Positions 25,902-33,686 of a DNA stretch of 64,000 nucleotides are shown here, in pieces. The translations under genes were made by a program, and so were the position numbers. Source of the stretch: Acidaminococcaceae bacterium (GTDB lineage Bacteria; Bacillota; Negativicutes; Acidaminococcales; Acidaminococcaceae); assembly GCA_017405945.1 (NCBI GenBank), contig JAFQZL010000032.1, positions 1 through 64,000 on the forward strand, written 5' to 3'. Under the pieces are notes generated by a model, which worked only from the letters and a program-made list of their open reading frames with translations, was not told the DNA's origin and did not search any database. Every line of letters starts with the position of its first letter. Positions within the stretch are counted from its first letter, which is position 1.

Positions 25902-26420
25902 ATGAGCCATAACAAAGCATTGGACAATCTGACGCGGGAACAGCTGACAGAGCTTTTGGAAATCTATTCCAAAAACTGGCTGGCGGCGGACGGCATCTGG
26001 TTCCAGTCCGTGGAGAAGAAGCACGGCATGGAAGAAGCCATGTACCACGATGTGGAAATCTGGAAAAAGTTTACGGTCGTGGAAGCCCTGAAGCTGAAAA
26101 AGTTTTTGGGCCTGCCGGAACGGCCCGGTCTGGAAGGACTGGCAAAAGCGTTGTCCCTCCGCTTCTATGCCAACATTAACGACGACGAGACCCGCATCGA
26201 GGGGAACACGCTGTTTTACCGCATGGTGGACTGCCGCGTGCAGACGGCAAGGAAACGCAAGGGCATGGAGTTCCATCCCTGCAAGGCCGTGGGGATCGTG
26301 GAATACGGGGAGTTCGCCCGGGCCATTGACGACCGCATCACCTGCGAGTGCGTCAGCTGTTACCCGGACATTACGGACGAAACCTGCTGCTGCAGCTGGA
26401 AATTTACGTTGAAGGAGTAA
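25902..26420 (+). CDS. DUF6125 family protein
   Basis: 172 residues. LTREQLTELLEIYSKNWLAADGIWFQSVEKKHGMEEAMYHD matches the N-terminus of DUF6125 proteins; the C-terminal half is Cys-rich (CKAVG, CECVSCYPDITDETCCCSWKF), suggesting metal binding. Function unknown. Related proteins resemble L-2-amino-thiazoline-type hydrolase-like (AtzH/ArsR-linked) folds only weakly, so no role is assigned. Confidence 0.65.
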   Translation: MSHNKALDNLTREQLTELLEIYSKNWLAADGIWFQSVEKKHGMEEAMYHDVEIWKKFTVVEALKLKKFLGLPERPGLEGLAKALSLRFYANINDDETRIEGNTLFYRMVDCRVQTARKRKGMEFHPCKAVGIVEYGEFARAIDDRITCECVSCYPDITDETCCCSWKFTLKE

Positions 26421-26524
26421 GGAATTTTCGCTGAGGGAGTAAAGCGAACAGAATCCCGTGAATTTGTTTGTCAGGCAATCTGTCAACCTGAATATTTTAT
26501 TGCGAACCGAAGGAGGATACGAAT

Positions 26525-26881
26525 ATGGCGAATGCGAATCGCGATTTTATTGTGGAGAAAGTGAAAGAAGTGCTGGCGGCGCCCAGCTGCTGTCCGGAAT
26601 TAAAAGACGCAGCGCAAAAATATCTGGCAGCGCTGGATACGTCGGATGAAAAGGCAGCCGGGAAAATGTTAATCGCGGAACTGGAAGAAGACGTGCAGAG
26701 CATCGATGATACGCTGGCGTTTTTCTGTTCCGACGCGGCCAAAGAGATTTTTGGCGCGGAGACGGCGGCGAACATGGCGGAAACCGCGAGAAAAGTGAAA
26801 GCGTCAGGGGAAAAAATCTGCTTCTGCCCGGCCTGCAGGGCAGGCAAGGCAATCCTGGATAACAAAGAAGCGCTGCTGTAA
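26525..26881 (+). CDS. Small Cys-containing protein of unknown function
   Basis: 118 residues, ribosome site AAGGAGG. Helical and acidic; starts MANANRDFIVEKVKEVLAAPSCCPELK and ends with KICFCPACRAGKAILDNKEALL, a C-x-C-x2-C group that could bind metal. A CC pair near residue 17 may join the same site. Similar proteins are sometimes labelled Hsp90 in databases, without any Hsp90 domain here. Confidence 0.6.
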   Translation: MANANRDFIVEKVKEVLAAPSCCPELKDAAQKYLAALDTSDEKAAGKMLIAELEEDVQSIDDTLAFFCSDAAKEIFGAETAANMAETARKVKASGEKICFCPACRAGKAILDNKEALL

Positions 26882-26928
26882 CAGCGTAACCGTTCCGCCA
26901 GCCGGTGTAACGGTTTAGTTGGGGAGTT

Positions 26929-27489
26929 ATGGATAAACAAAACAATATAAAAACGCCCGGCTTTTGGGACTGCCTGATGCCGGGCGGAGCTTTGCTTCTG
27001 TCTTATATGCTGTTGTTCTATCTGCCGGAGGAGTTCGGGTGGAAGGGCTGGCTTATCATCGGTATATCCGCTTTCCTGTTCTGCATAGGATATTTTGGCT
27101 TGCTGGGCTCTTTGCCGGAACCGGGTACACCGGCGGGAGCGCTTGCCAGGCGGCTGGTTCTCGTAACGTTCGGCGTCGCCCTCTTTGCCGGCGGCATTTA
27201 TTATGTCTATAGCAGTGACGGCAGTGAAAAGAGCATTGCCATTGCCACGCTGACCCTGATAGAGAGTCTGGTCATCTGCGGGTTAGGCGGTTCGGAAGAC
27301 AGCAATCATCTGTCACAGAGCAGTATCCTGCGTAAATATTATCTGTTGCTGATCGTTGGTCTGGCAGCTGCCGGCTGTTGGTTCTGTTACCGGGAATTCG
27401 TCAGCGAAGCGGCGGAGAGCCGGGGCTATATAGAGGCGGCGACGATGCTGTGGATTACAGCCGGAACGTTATGGGTGAGCAGGAGATAA
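26929..27489 (+). CDS. Membrane protein of unknown function
   Basis: 186 residues with five to six hydrophobic segments (GALLLSYMLLFYLPEEF, WLIIGISAFLFCIGYFGLLG, LVLVTFGVALFAGGIYYV, IATLTLIESLVICGL, YLLLIVGLAAAGCWFCY, AATMLWITAGTLWVS). No family recognised. It converges on the ClpX-like gene. Confidence 0.55.
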   Translation: MDKQNNIKTPGFWDCLMPGGALLLSYMLLFYLPEEFGWKGWLIIGISAFLFCIGYFGLLGSLPEPGTPAGALARRLVLVTFGVALFAGGIYYVYSSDGSEKSIAIATLTLIESLVICGLGGSEDSNHLSQSSILRKYYLLLIVGLAAAGCWFCYREFVSEAAESRGYIEAATMLWITAGTLWVSRR

Positions 27490-27656
27490 AAACAAACAGC
27501 GCCTGTCGTTCGATGACAGGAAGGAAATAAAAACAAACAGCGCCTGTCGTGGATTGACAGAAAGGGATGAAAAAGCAAACAGCGTCTGTCTTGTATTGAG
27601 AGGCAGGGATGAATAAATAAACAGCGCCTGTCATTGGCTGACAGGCGCTGCGTTTT
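27487..27656 (+). repeat. Four tandem 41-bp hairpin units ending in a terminator
   Basis: Units start near 27487, 27526, 27567 and 27609, each carrying ACAGCGCCTGTC and an inverted partner GACAGG. Only the last keeps the full 11-bp stem CAGCGCCTGTC/GACAGGCGCTG plus T6; the first three have lost the outer arm. Confidence 0.8.
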
Positions 27657-27658
27657 TT
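27622..27658 (+). terminator. Strong terminator between convergent genes
   Basis: CAGCGCCTGTC/GACAGGCGCTG, then CGTTTTTT. Confidence 0.85.
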
Positions 27659-27679
27659 ATGTGAGTGCGGGATAAATCG

Positions 27680-28816
27680 TTACGTGGCTTTTTTGCCGCG
27701 GCGGGTGAGACTTTCTCTCCTGCCTGTAAAGCGGCGTTCAGGCTGGGGGGCTCCTGACGGCGGTTCGCTTTCGCAGGAGAAGGCCCGAATCGTGGCGGGC
27801 GCTTCCCCGTTTACGGTCCGCTGGGTGATCAGCACCCGCTGGTTCGTCTTGCCGGAGAGTTCGTAGTAGATCGGGTAGGCGATGTTCCCGATGATGTTGC
27901 GGAGGCCGCGGACGCCGGTCTGGAGTTTTTCCGCCTGTCTGGCGATTTCCATGAGGGCGTTGTTGGTATATTCGAGGTTGTTCCGGGTCCGGCGGAACAT
28001 TTTCTGGAATTCTTTGGCCGGGGAGATGTCGGACTCCCGGAGGATGTTATAGAGGGTTTCCGCGGTGATGGGGTTGTACCGGCAGCGGAGGGTGATGCGG
28101 CCCACCAGTTCGGGGATGTACCCGAATTCGATGAGGTCTTCCGTGGTCGGGATAAGGTCCCGGGCCGTCAGTTCTTCCTGTGTTTCCGGGGTCGCGGTCT
28201 TTGGTTCGTGGTCGGGATTTGCGGGAGCGGGACGGAAGCCTAACGTGGTTTCCGGTTCCGCTTCCGGGCGGAGCCGCCGTTTCGTGATTTCGTCGAGCCC
28301 GATGAAGGCTCCGCTGAAGATAAACAGGATGTCGGTGGTGTCGATCCTGGGTGTGAGGGGGTGCTCGCCGAAACCGGTGCCGCCTTCGATAATCTTCAGC
28401 AGCGTTTGCTGGATGCTTCTCTGGAAGAAGCTGTCTTCACGCCGGTCCAGCGGGTGGACCCGGATCTTGTCGGCCTCATCCAGGATGATGATGCCTTTGC
28501 CGGCCAGCTTGACGGCAACCTCGCCGGCCCGTTGCCTGATTTCATCTTCGTCATCGTCGTCGGAGATGTCCCCGACGTATTTTTCCACGTCCGTGTTGAT
28601 GATCCGGAACGCGTCCTGCAGGAGATCCACAAGGATCGTCTCCACGTTCCGGCCCTTGTAGCCGCTGCTGGTCAGGGTATTGGTGGCGATGACGGCCACG
28701 GGGATGGGGAGGTTGCACTCCCGGATCACGGTCCGGACGCCGTCGTCCTGGCCGACGATAGACTTTCTTATGAGGGCTTCCAACTCTTTGGGGGACTGGT
28801 AAGGATAATGCTCCAA
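27680..28816 (-). CDS. ClpX-like AAA+ protein lacking the Walker A region
   Basis: 378 residues from TTG 28816, chosen because AAAGGAG lies 10 bp upstream; the open frame extends to 28921. ClpX-like elements in order: SPKELEALIRKSIVGQDD (residues 8-25), ATNTLTSSGYKGRNVETIL (45-62), Walker B IIILDEADK (109-117), sensor-1 region DILFIFSGAFIGLDEI, EDLIEFGYIPELVGRI, and sensor 2 GVRGLRNIIGN. Between VGQD and GYKG only 28 residues remain where ClpX has about 75, so the strand and P-loop GPTGSGKT are absent. The zinc-binding N-domain is also missing. It could be a pseudo-ATPase or a damaged copy, though the frame is intact. Confidence 0.75.
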   Translation of the reverse strand: MEHYPYQSPKELEALIRKSIVGQDDGVRTVIRECNLPIPVAVIATNTLTSSGYKGRNVETILVDLLQDAFRIINTDVEKYVGDISDDDDEDEIRQRAGEVAVKLAGKGIIILDEADKIRVHPLDRREDSFFQRSIQQTLLKIIEGGTGFGEHPLTPRIDTTDILFIFSGAFIGLDEITKRRLRPEAEPETTLGFRPAPANPDHEPKTATPETQEELTARDLIPTTEDLIEFGYIPELVGRITLRCRYNPITAETLYNILRESDISPAKEFQKMFRRTRNNLEYTNNALMEIARQAEKLQTGVRGLRNIIGNIAYPIYYELSGKTNQRVLITQRTVNGEAPATIRAFSCESEPPSGAPQPERRFTGRRESLTRRGKKAT

Positions 28817-28925
28817 GGTTCGGTCTCCTTTCTGCAAAGGTCTGAGGGCGGTTGTGGATGTTTTACGGTGAGCCTTTTGTCCCTGCCCGCCGACACGGCT
28901 GCCGGGCTTTTTGGGGGACAAAAAA

Positions 28926-29069
28926 CTCCGGATCAGACGGCACCGGCAAACTTCAAACTTACATCTCTGACATGAATGGTCGAATTAAAACTATCGGTTG
29001 CGTATCCACCCGGACCGCTGCCGGGTGCAGAAACATAATTTGAAGCGTTCGGTGTAACCTGATCCGAAG
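28926..29069. repeat. Imperfect inverted repeat with 36-bp arms
   Basis: Arms 28926-28961 and 29034-29069 share CGGATCAG, CACCG and CTTCAAA blocks in inverted order. A short CACCCGG/CCGGGTG hairpin sits in the loop. It lies upstream of the ClpX-like gene. Confidence 0.5.
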
Positions 29070-29099
29070 TCTTCCAGTTGGCTTATAAAAATTGACGGG

Positions 29100-29211
29100 T
29101 TCGAACAAGACGGGCCCACACACGAAAGGTTCGGGCAAGATGCGTTCGAACAAGTTGCGTTCGAACAAGATGCGTTCGAACAAGATGCGTTCGAACAAGA
29201 TGCGCCCGAAC
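29100..29211. repeat. 15-bp iteron-like array with GTTCGAAC palindrome
   Basis: GTTCGAAC occurs at 29144, 29159, 29174 and 29189 (exact 15-bp period), with half-decayed units at 29129 and 29204 and a lone copy at 29100. The unit is GTTCGAACAAGATGC. Confidence 0.85.
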
Positions 29212-29602
29212 ACAATGCAATTTTACCACAATGTCCGGGAATCGTCAAGCACTTATTTTGTTTTTGTGAAAAAATATTTGATTAATAAGTTATCTTCCTA
29301 TTAATATTGTCTTATAAACAGCGTTTTTATATAAGAGTGGCATTTCTAAACAATTTCTCTTAATAGAAGATTCCGCGTTAAAGAGCGGATTTTTTCTTTT
29401 AAATATGAATTGATTATGTGATATAATTTAAGCAGCCGTTATAGAGTGCTGAATAAATTAAGAGACGCCGGGTTCATTAAGAAACGTTGGCTAAGTAAAG
29501 AGATACTGAACCGGCAAAGAGACACTGGCATAATCAGAAACGCTTTGTAAACAAATAAACGCTGTGTAAACAAATCTTTGAAATTCACAGGAGGTGTATG
29601 GA
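29212..29602. other. AT-rich intergenic region
   Basis: No gene seen. A weak promoter-like GATATAAT occurs near 29421-29428. From 29445 on, short repeats of the pattern AAGAGACGC/AGAAACG occur. Confidence 0.35.
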
Positions 29603-30355
29603 ATGAAAAAACTTACCGGTATCCTTGTAGTATTATTTTTGATGATCTGCAGCATGGCTGCCGCCGCCCGTCCGGAATTCCGGTCCAATGTAAGCGCTTC
29701 CAAATGGCTGCAGGTGAAAGACAGCGTCATTGATGTGACGGATAAGGACGGGCTTATACTGAAGGTCCAGTGGCCGGTCTTTTCTTCCAAAGACGATTCC
29801 CACGGGCACCTGATCGCGTCGCTCAAAAAAGAGAGTGACCAGCTCCGCTCCTTTTTCGATAAGGACATGAAGGAATCGAAAGAGCTCGCCGCCAAAGGGC
29901 ACCGGGACATCCGCAACAGCCGCTGGCTCGTTTTCGTGAAGCTGCAACGCGATGACGCGAGGGTGCTGAGCCTTCTGGAGCAGTCCTTTCACCTGGACCT
30001 TGCCGGAGAACGGTGGGGCTATGAAGGCCTGAACTATGATGCAAAAACAGGAAAAAGATTAAGCAGTCTTGACGTGTTCAAACTCTCGAAAGAAGAACTG
30101 GCCGATACCCTGCTGGAAAGGCTGACAAAGAAATACGGCAGAAAGGTCCTGGGCCAAAATCCGAGACGGATGATCCTGAGCAGGATCAAAGACGATTCGG
30201 ACATGGAATTCCTGCCCTGGGTCATGACCACGGAGGGCGTGACGGTTCATTTCCGGAGCGGGGACTTCTATAACGGTTCCAGACCGCTGCCGGTCGAGAT
30301 CTCCTTCCGTGATGAACCGGAACTGTTCAATAAGAAATACATGCTGACGTATTGA
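29603..30355 (+). CDS. Exported DUF3298-type protein
   Basis: 250 residues from ATG 29603 (AGGAGG at 29589). Signal peptide ends in SMAAA. The layout (an N-terminal strand-rich part with DGLILKVQWPVF, then ALERSFHLD-like VLSLLEQSFHLDLAG, then YDAKTGKRLSSLDVFKLSKEEL and a C-terminal WVMTTEGVTVHFRSGDFYNGS) fits DUF3298/RsiV-like extracellular proteins. Probably a periplasmic or surface binding protein; its partner is unknown. Confidence 0.7.
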   Translation: MKKLTGILVVLFLMICSMAAAARPEFRSNVSASKWLQVKDSVIDVTDKDGLILKVQWPVFSSKDDSHGHLIASLKKESDQLRSFFDKDMKESKELAAKGHRDIRNSRWLVFVKLQRDDARVLSLLEQSFHLDLAGERWGYEGLNYDAKTGKRLSSLDVFKLSKEELADTLLERLTKKYGRKVLGQNPRRMILSRIKDDSDMEFLPWVMTTEGVTVHFRSGDFYNGSRPLPVEISFRDEPELFNKKYMLTY

Positions 30356-30418
30356 GACGGACGGAAATTGTCATTTGTGTAATTTATATAATAAAGATTT
30401 TTGTAACGGTTGGCAAGC

Positions 30419-30847
30419 ATGAGCAAGATGAATTTCAAATATGTCCGTATCCAGGGCAAGGAATTGGCGAAGAATACGATGCACGCGAAAGGCATCTTCA
30501 GCATGTGCTGGCAGATGATCCAGCAGGATGTTATGACCGGGGAGGACGCGGACCTTTTCCGTGAGATCGACAGCTGGTTCGCGGAAAACCTGCCGTGGCC
30601 GCCTCCCTGTAAAAAACAGGAGCCTGTCGTGTGCTGGTTCAAAACGGAGAACGCGGAAGAGATGCTGAAGATGATCCGGCCCGCCATGTGGCTGCTGGAA
30701 CGGTACAACCACCCGTATTACGTGGTGTATACCAACACGCCGGGCGAAATCGTTTATGAGGATAAATACCAGATCGCGGCAAAAGCAGACGGGTATCTCC
30801 GGATTGACGAGTTACAGCCGTCCTGGTCACCCAAAGAAACGGAATAA
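30419..30847 (+). CDS. Hypothetical protein, 142 aa
   Basis: ATG 30419; weak ribosome site. No signal peptide. Sequence contains FSMCWQMIQQDVMTGEDADLFREIDSWFAENLPWPPPC and ends RIDELQPSWSPKETE. No family recognised. Followed by a very large palindrome. Confidence 0.55.
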   Translation: MSKMNFKYVRIQGKELAKNTMHAKGIFSMCWQMIQQDVMTGEDADLFREIDSWFAENLPWPPPCKKQEPVVCWFKTENAEEMLKMIRPAMWLLERYNHPYYVVYTNTPGEIVYEDKYQIAAKADGYLRIDELQPSWSPKETE

Positions 30848-30861
30848 CCGTATATAAAAAC

Positions 30862-31096
30862 ACAAACCGGGTTTTGTAATGCGTAACGTGATGCGGCATG
30901 GAAAAGACATGAGCAAAACTTCGAGCGGATTGTGTTATTCCATGAGATGAAATTCGCCGTCGTGGCGAGGCTGTCTGAGGGACGAAGTCCCGAGTTCCGA
31001 AGCCACAGGCGAATGAATCCATGGAATAGCAAGCCACGAGCGTTTTGCGAGGTCTTTTCCTGCCAGTATCACGCAGGATTACAAATCCCGGTTTAT
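30862..31096. repeat. Large nested palindrome filling a convergent intergenic region
   Basis: The left arm (30862-30957) and right arm (31006-31096) pair in blocks: AAACCGGG, TTTGTAAT, GGAAAAGAC, GCAAAAC, TATTCCATG, ATTCGCC. An inner hairpin GTGGC...GCCAC encloses GGGACGAAGTCCC. It looks like a REP-type palindromic repeat and could fold as one long RNA hairpin ending both flanking transcripts. Confidence 0.75.
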
Positions 31097-31110
31097 TTAT
31101 TTTTCAACTG

Positions 31111-31905
31111 TTACACTTCTACCCTGCTTCCGGCCGCGATGTACCGGAGCCGGTCGCCCATGAGCTGTTTCATGAACTGATACTGTTCTACGCCGGTGCA
31201 GTGGCCGGTGTAGTAAACTGTGGGGTAGGAACAGAGGATTTCCGCCGCTTCCGTCAGGCGTTTCTTCCCCGCGTCGTCCAGGGGTACGCCCATAAAGTGG
31301 AAGCCGCCAACCAGCACGTCCGGGCGGAACCAGCTGGCAATGTTCAGGATGCCCTTGTGGGAACAACCGCTGAAGAGTATCCGGCGTCCGTCTTCTTCGA
31401 TGAGCAGGTACTGTTCATGACGGAAGTCTTCCGGATACAGCGCGCCGTTGCGTTTTACCAGCATGCCGCTGGTGTCGATGGGACAGACAAGTTCCCTGTC
31501 GTTACAGTTGTACAGGGTGATGCCCTCTGCCAGCCGGGTTTCCTCTTTGATAAGACGGATCTGTTTCGCGCACGCAATCGCCGGGTTCAGTCCGATATCC
31601 TCCGTCCCGCCGTTCTTTAAATGAGGCTCAAAGGCGCAGGCGCTCATGTAGATGGGCGCTGTTTTGTTTTTCTCCATGAAACGCAGCAGGCCGCCGCCGT
31701 GATCGTAATGCCCGTGGGACAGCACTGCCATTTCCACTTTGCCCAGATCAACGCCCAGTTTTTCCGCGTTGTCCGCAAAGGCGCCGGACGCGCCGGAGTC
31801 AAATAAAATGACGTGGTTTTTCGTTTCGATGTAAATGCTCAGGCCGTGTTCCGCGGTGTAGCATTCCGCGCTGGCCGTGTTTTCCATCAATGTTGTGATT
31901 TTCAT
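31111..31905 (-). CDS. Metallo-beta-lactamase-fold hydrolase (COG1237-like)
   Basis: 264 residues. The zinc motif is SHGHYDHGGGL (residues about 63-73), preceded by LFDSGASGAFADNAEKLGVDL and followed by GCSHKGILNI and YYTGHCTG with the later His ligands. This is the pattern of COG1237 proteins, related to an enzyme of methanopterin synthesis but of unknown substrate in Firmicutes. Start ATG 31905 with GGAGCC upstream. Confidence 0.85.
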   Translation of the reverse strand: MKITTLMENTASAECYTAEHGLSIYIETKNHVILFDSGASGAFADNAEKLGVDLGKVEMAVLSHGHYDHGGGLLRFMEKNKTAPIYMSACAFEPHLKNGGTEDIGLNPAIACAKQIRLIKEETRLAEGITLYNCNDRELVCPIDTSGMLVKRNGALYPEDFRHEQYLLIEEDGRRILFSGCSHKGILNIASWFRPDVLVGGFHFMGVPLDDAGKKRLTEAAEILCSYPTVYYTGHCTGVEQYQFMKQLMGDRLRYIAAGSRVEV

Positions 31906-31995
31906 GGCGGCTCCTGTTTCCTAAAGAATATTTTTTAATTAACTATGCTTTGAATTAACTGTGTGTCACGGTTTTTTACTGCAGGGATTTCCCCG

Positions 31996-33534
31996 TCATT
32001 TAACCTGCAGAAGGAGCTCCTGCAGCAGGTTCCAGGTTTTGGGGATGGAATGCAGATACAGCGTTTCCTTCGGGGAGTGGACATCTTTTAAGTCCGGGCC
32101 GATGCTGATCATATCCAGTTCCGGATTCATTTTGGCAAAGGTGCCGCATTCCAGTCCGGCATGCACGGCGACTACGTTGATGTCTTCGCCGTTGAGTTTT
32201 TTGTAGGCCTGTTTTGCCAGCGCCAATAGCCTGCTGTTGGGATTATAGGGCCAGGGATCTGCCATTTTGATACATTCTGCCTCATATCCGCACTCTTTTG
32301 CCAGTGCCAGCTGGGAGTTTACAATCTGTTCTTCCAGTTCTCCTACTGAACTGCGAATATAGGTTCGGGCAGAAAACCCGTCTTTATCCAGTTTCAAAAG
32401 CCCCAGATTGGAAGAACTTTCTACTAATCCTTCCATGTCCTTCGACCAGGTATTCACGCCGTTGACGATCTTGTCCAGAAAGATAACCGCGCGGTCCCGG
32501 TCATGTTTTGACAGTACCTGTTCCGCTTTCGGCACGTCTGTAAGCACAAGCTGGAAGTCTTCTTCAATGCCCGCGAATTTTTTACGCAGTTCGCTGCCAA
32601 TGCCTTCTACTGTGTTTTTCAGTTTTTCTTTGTCTTTCCCGTTGATTACCATGACGGCCTCTGCTTTGGCAGGAATCGCGTTGGCCGCGGTGCCTCCGTA
32701 GAAGGAAGCCAGTTCGAAATCCTGCCCCCTGTCGCGGAGGGCTTTCAGAAGGCGGGCCATGGCGATGATTCCGTTGCATCTTCCTTTGTTGATTTCAACG
32801 CCGGAATGTCCGCCTTTCAGATTCTTGATTTCCAGCCTGACCGTTGTGTCGCCTGTCGGTTTCTGCATGGTGGCGGTTCCGGTTGCTTTCACGGAATCGC
32901 CGGCGGCCGTGCTGACCAGCACCTGCGTGGAATCTTCATTGTCCAGGTTGATGAAATAACGTACACCGGCCAGCCAGTCAGGGCTCATGCCGAACGCGCC
33001 TTCCATGCCGTCTTCCTCATCCGTGGTGATGATGACACGGAGGGGGCCGTGTTTCATTTCACCTTTGGCTGCCAGCATGATGATGGAAACACCGGCGCCG
33101 TCGTCGCCGCCCAGGGATGTGCCGTCCGCCGTCAGCGTTCCTTCTTTATCATTCCGTATGATTTTGATGGGGTCCTTCAACGGATCGTAGGCTACGCCTT
33201 CGGCTGCTGCGCAGACCATGTCCATATGGCCCTGCAGTATGACCGGGGGCAGCGCTTCATAACCGGGTGTGGCTGGCACCTGGAACATAATGTTGTTCTG
33301 TTTGTCCTGCTGTACCCTGAAACCCTGCTTTTCTGCCCAGCCCGCCAGAAAATCGCTGATCAGCCGTTCGTGGTGGGACGGTCTCGGCACCATGGCCAGC
33401 AGTTTCATGTTTTCAACAACTTTATCGATGATTTCCTGATTCTTATCGCCTGCACCGGCTGCCGCGCTGACGCCGGGGACCATTCCGGCAAGCAGCAGAA
33501 ACACAGCAATCAGAATCCGCAAACACTTTTTCAT
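31996..33534 (-). CDS. Exported aminoacyl-histidine dipeptidase (M20C)
   Basis: 512 residues. A signal peptide (LRILIAVFLLLAGMVPGVSA) precedes a full PepD domain: SHHERLISDFLAGWAEKQGF, LQGHMDMV (zinc His and catalytic Asp), SLGGDDGAGVSI (bridging Asp), TTDEEDGMEGAFG (general base Glu), and GGHSGVEIN in the lid domain. The enzyme cleaves Xaa-His dipeptides such as carnosine. PepD is cytoplasmic in model organisms, so export is notable. Confidence 0.9.
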   Translation of the reverse strand: MKKCLRILIAVFLLLAGMVPGVSAAAGAGDKNQEIIDKVVENMKLLAMVPRPSHHERLISDFLAGWAEKQGFRVQQDKQNNIMFQVPATPGYEALPPVILQGHMDMVCAAAEGVAYDPLKDPIKIIRNDKEGTLTADGTSLGGDDGAGVSIIMLAAKGEMKHGPLRVIITTDEEDGMEGAFGMSPDWLAGVRYFINLDNEDSTQVLVSTAAGDSVKATGTATMQKPTGDTTVRLEIKNLKGGHSGVEINKGRCNGIIAMARLLKALRDRGQDFELASFYGGTAANAIPAKAEAVMVINGKDKEKLKNTVEGIGSELRKKFAGIEEDFQLVLTDVPKAEQVLSKHDRDRAVIFLDKIVNGVNTWSKDMEGLVESSSNLGLLKLDKDGFSARTYIRSSVGELEEQIVNSQLALAKECGYEAECIKMADPWPYNPNSRLLALAKQAYKKLNGEDINVVAVHAGLECGTFAKMNPELDMISIGPDLKDVHSPKETLYLHSIPKTWNLLQELLLQVK

Positions 33535-33551
33535 TTGAGCCCCCCAACTCT

Positions 33552-33574
33552 GTCAGTTGACACAATCAACTGAC
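33552..33574. repeat. Inverted repeat in the PepD leader
   Basis: GTCAGTTGA-CACAA-TCAACTGAC, a perfect 9-bp repeat 18 bp before the start codon. Possibly an operator or RNA hairpin. Confidence 0.5.
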
Positions 33575-33591
33575 GCAATCATTACATTTTG

Positions 33592-33626
33592 AAAAAGCGC
33601 CCCGGGAAAGAGGCGCTTTTCCTTTT
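33592..33626 (-). terminator. Terminator of the PEP-hydrolase-like gene
   Basis: On the minus strand AAGCGCC...GGGCGCTTTTTC; the A-run and T-run on both sides allow use in either direction. Confidence 0.65.
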
Positions 33627-33686
33627 ATGTTGTTGTTTTATCAGTTCTGTATATTGTCTTTTTATCAGTTCTGTGTGGTGACAGTT

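Noticed and set aside
27487..27656. CRISPR-like repeats
   Set aside because: The 41-bp units abut without unique spacers, contain terminator stems and end in a T-run.
29144..29196. LexA boxes of the CGAAC-N4-GTTCG type
   Set aside because: The spacing between CGAAC and GTTCG is 7, not 4; the repeated unit is the GTTCGAAC palindrome.
29100..29211. CRISPR array or pentapeptide-repeat gene
   Set aside because: The unit is 15 bp without spacers, so not CRISPR; the translated LFERI and CSNAS repeats merely reflect the period of 15 and lack a ribosome site.
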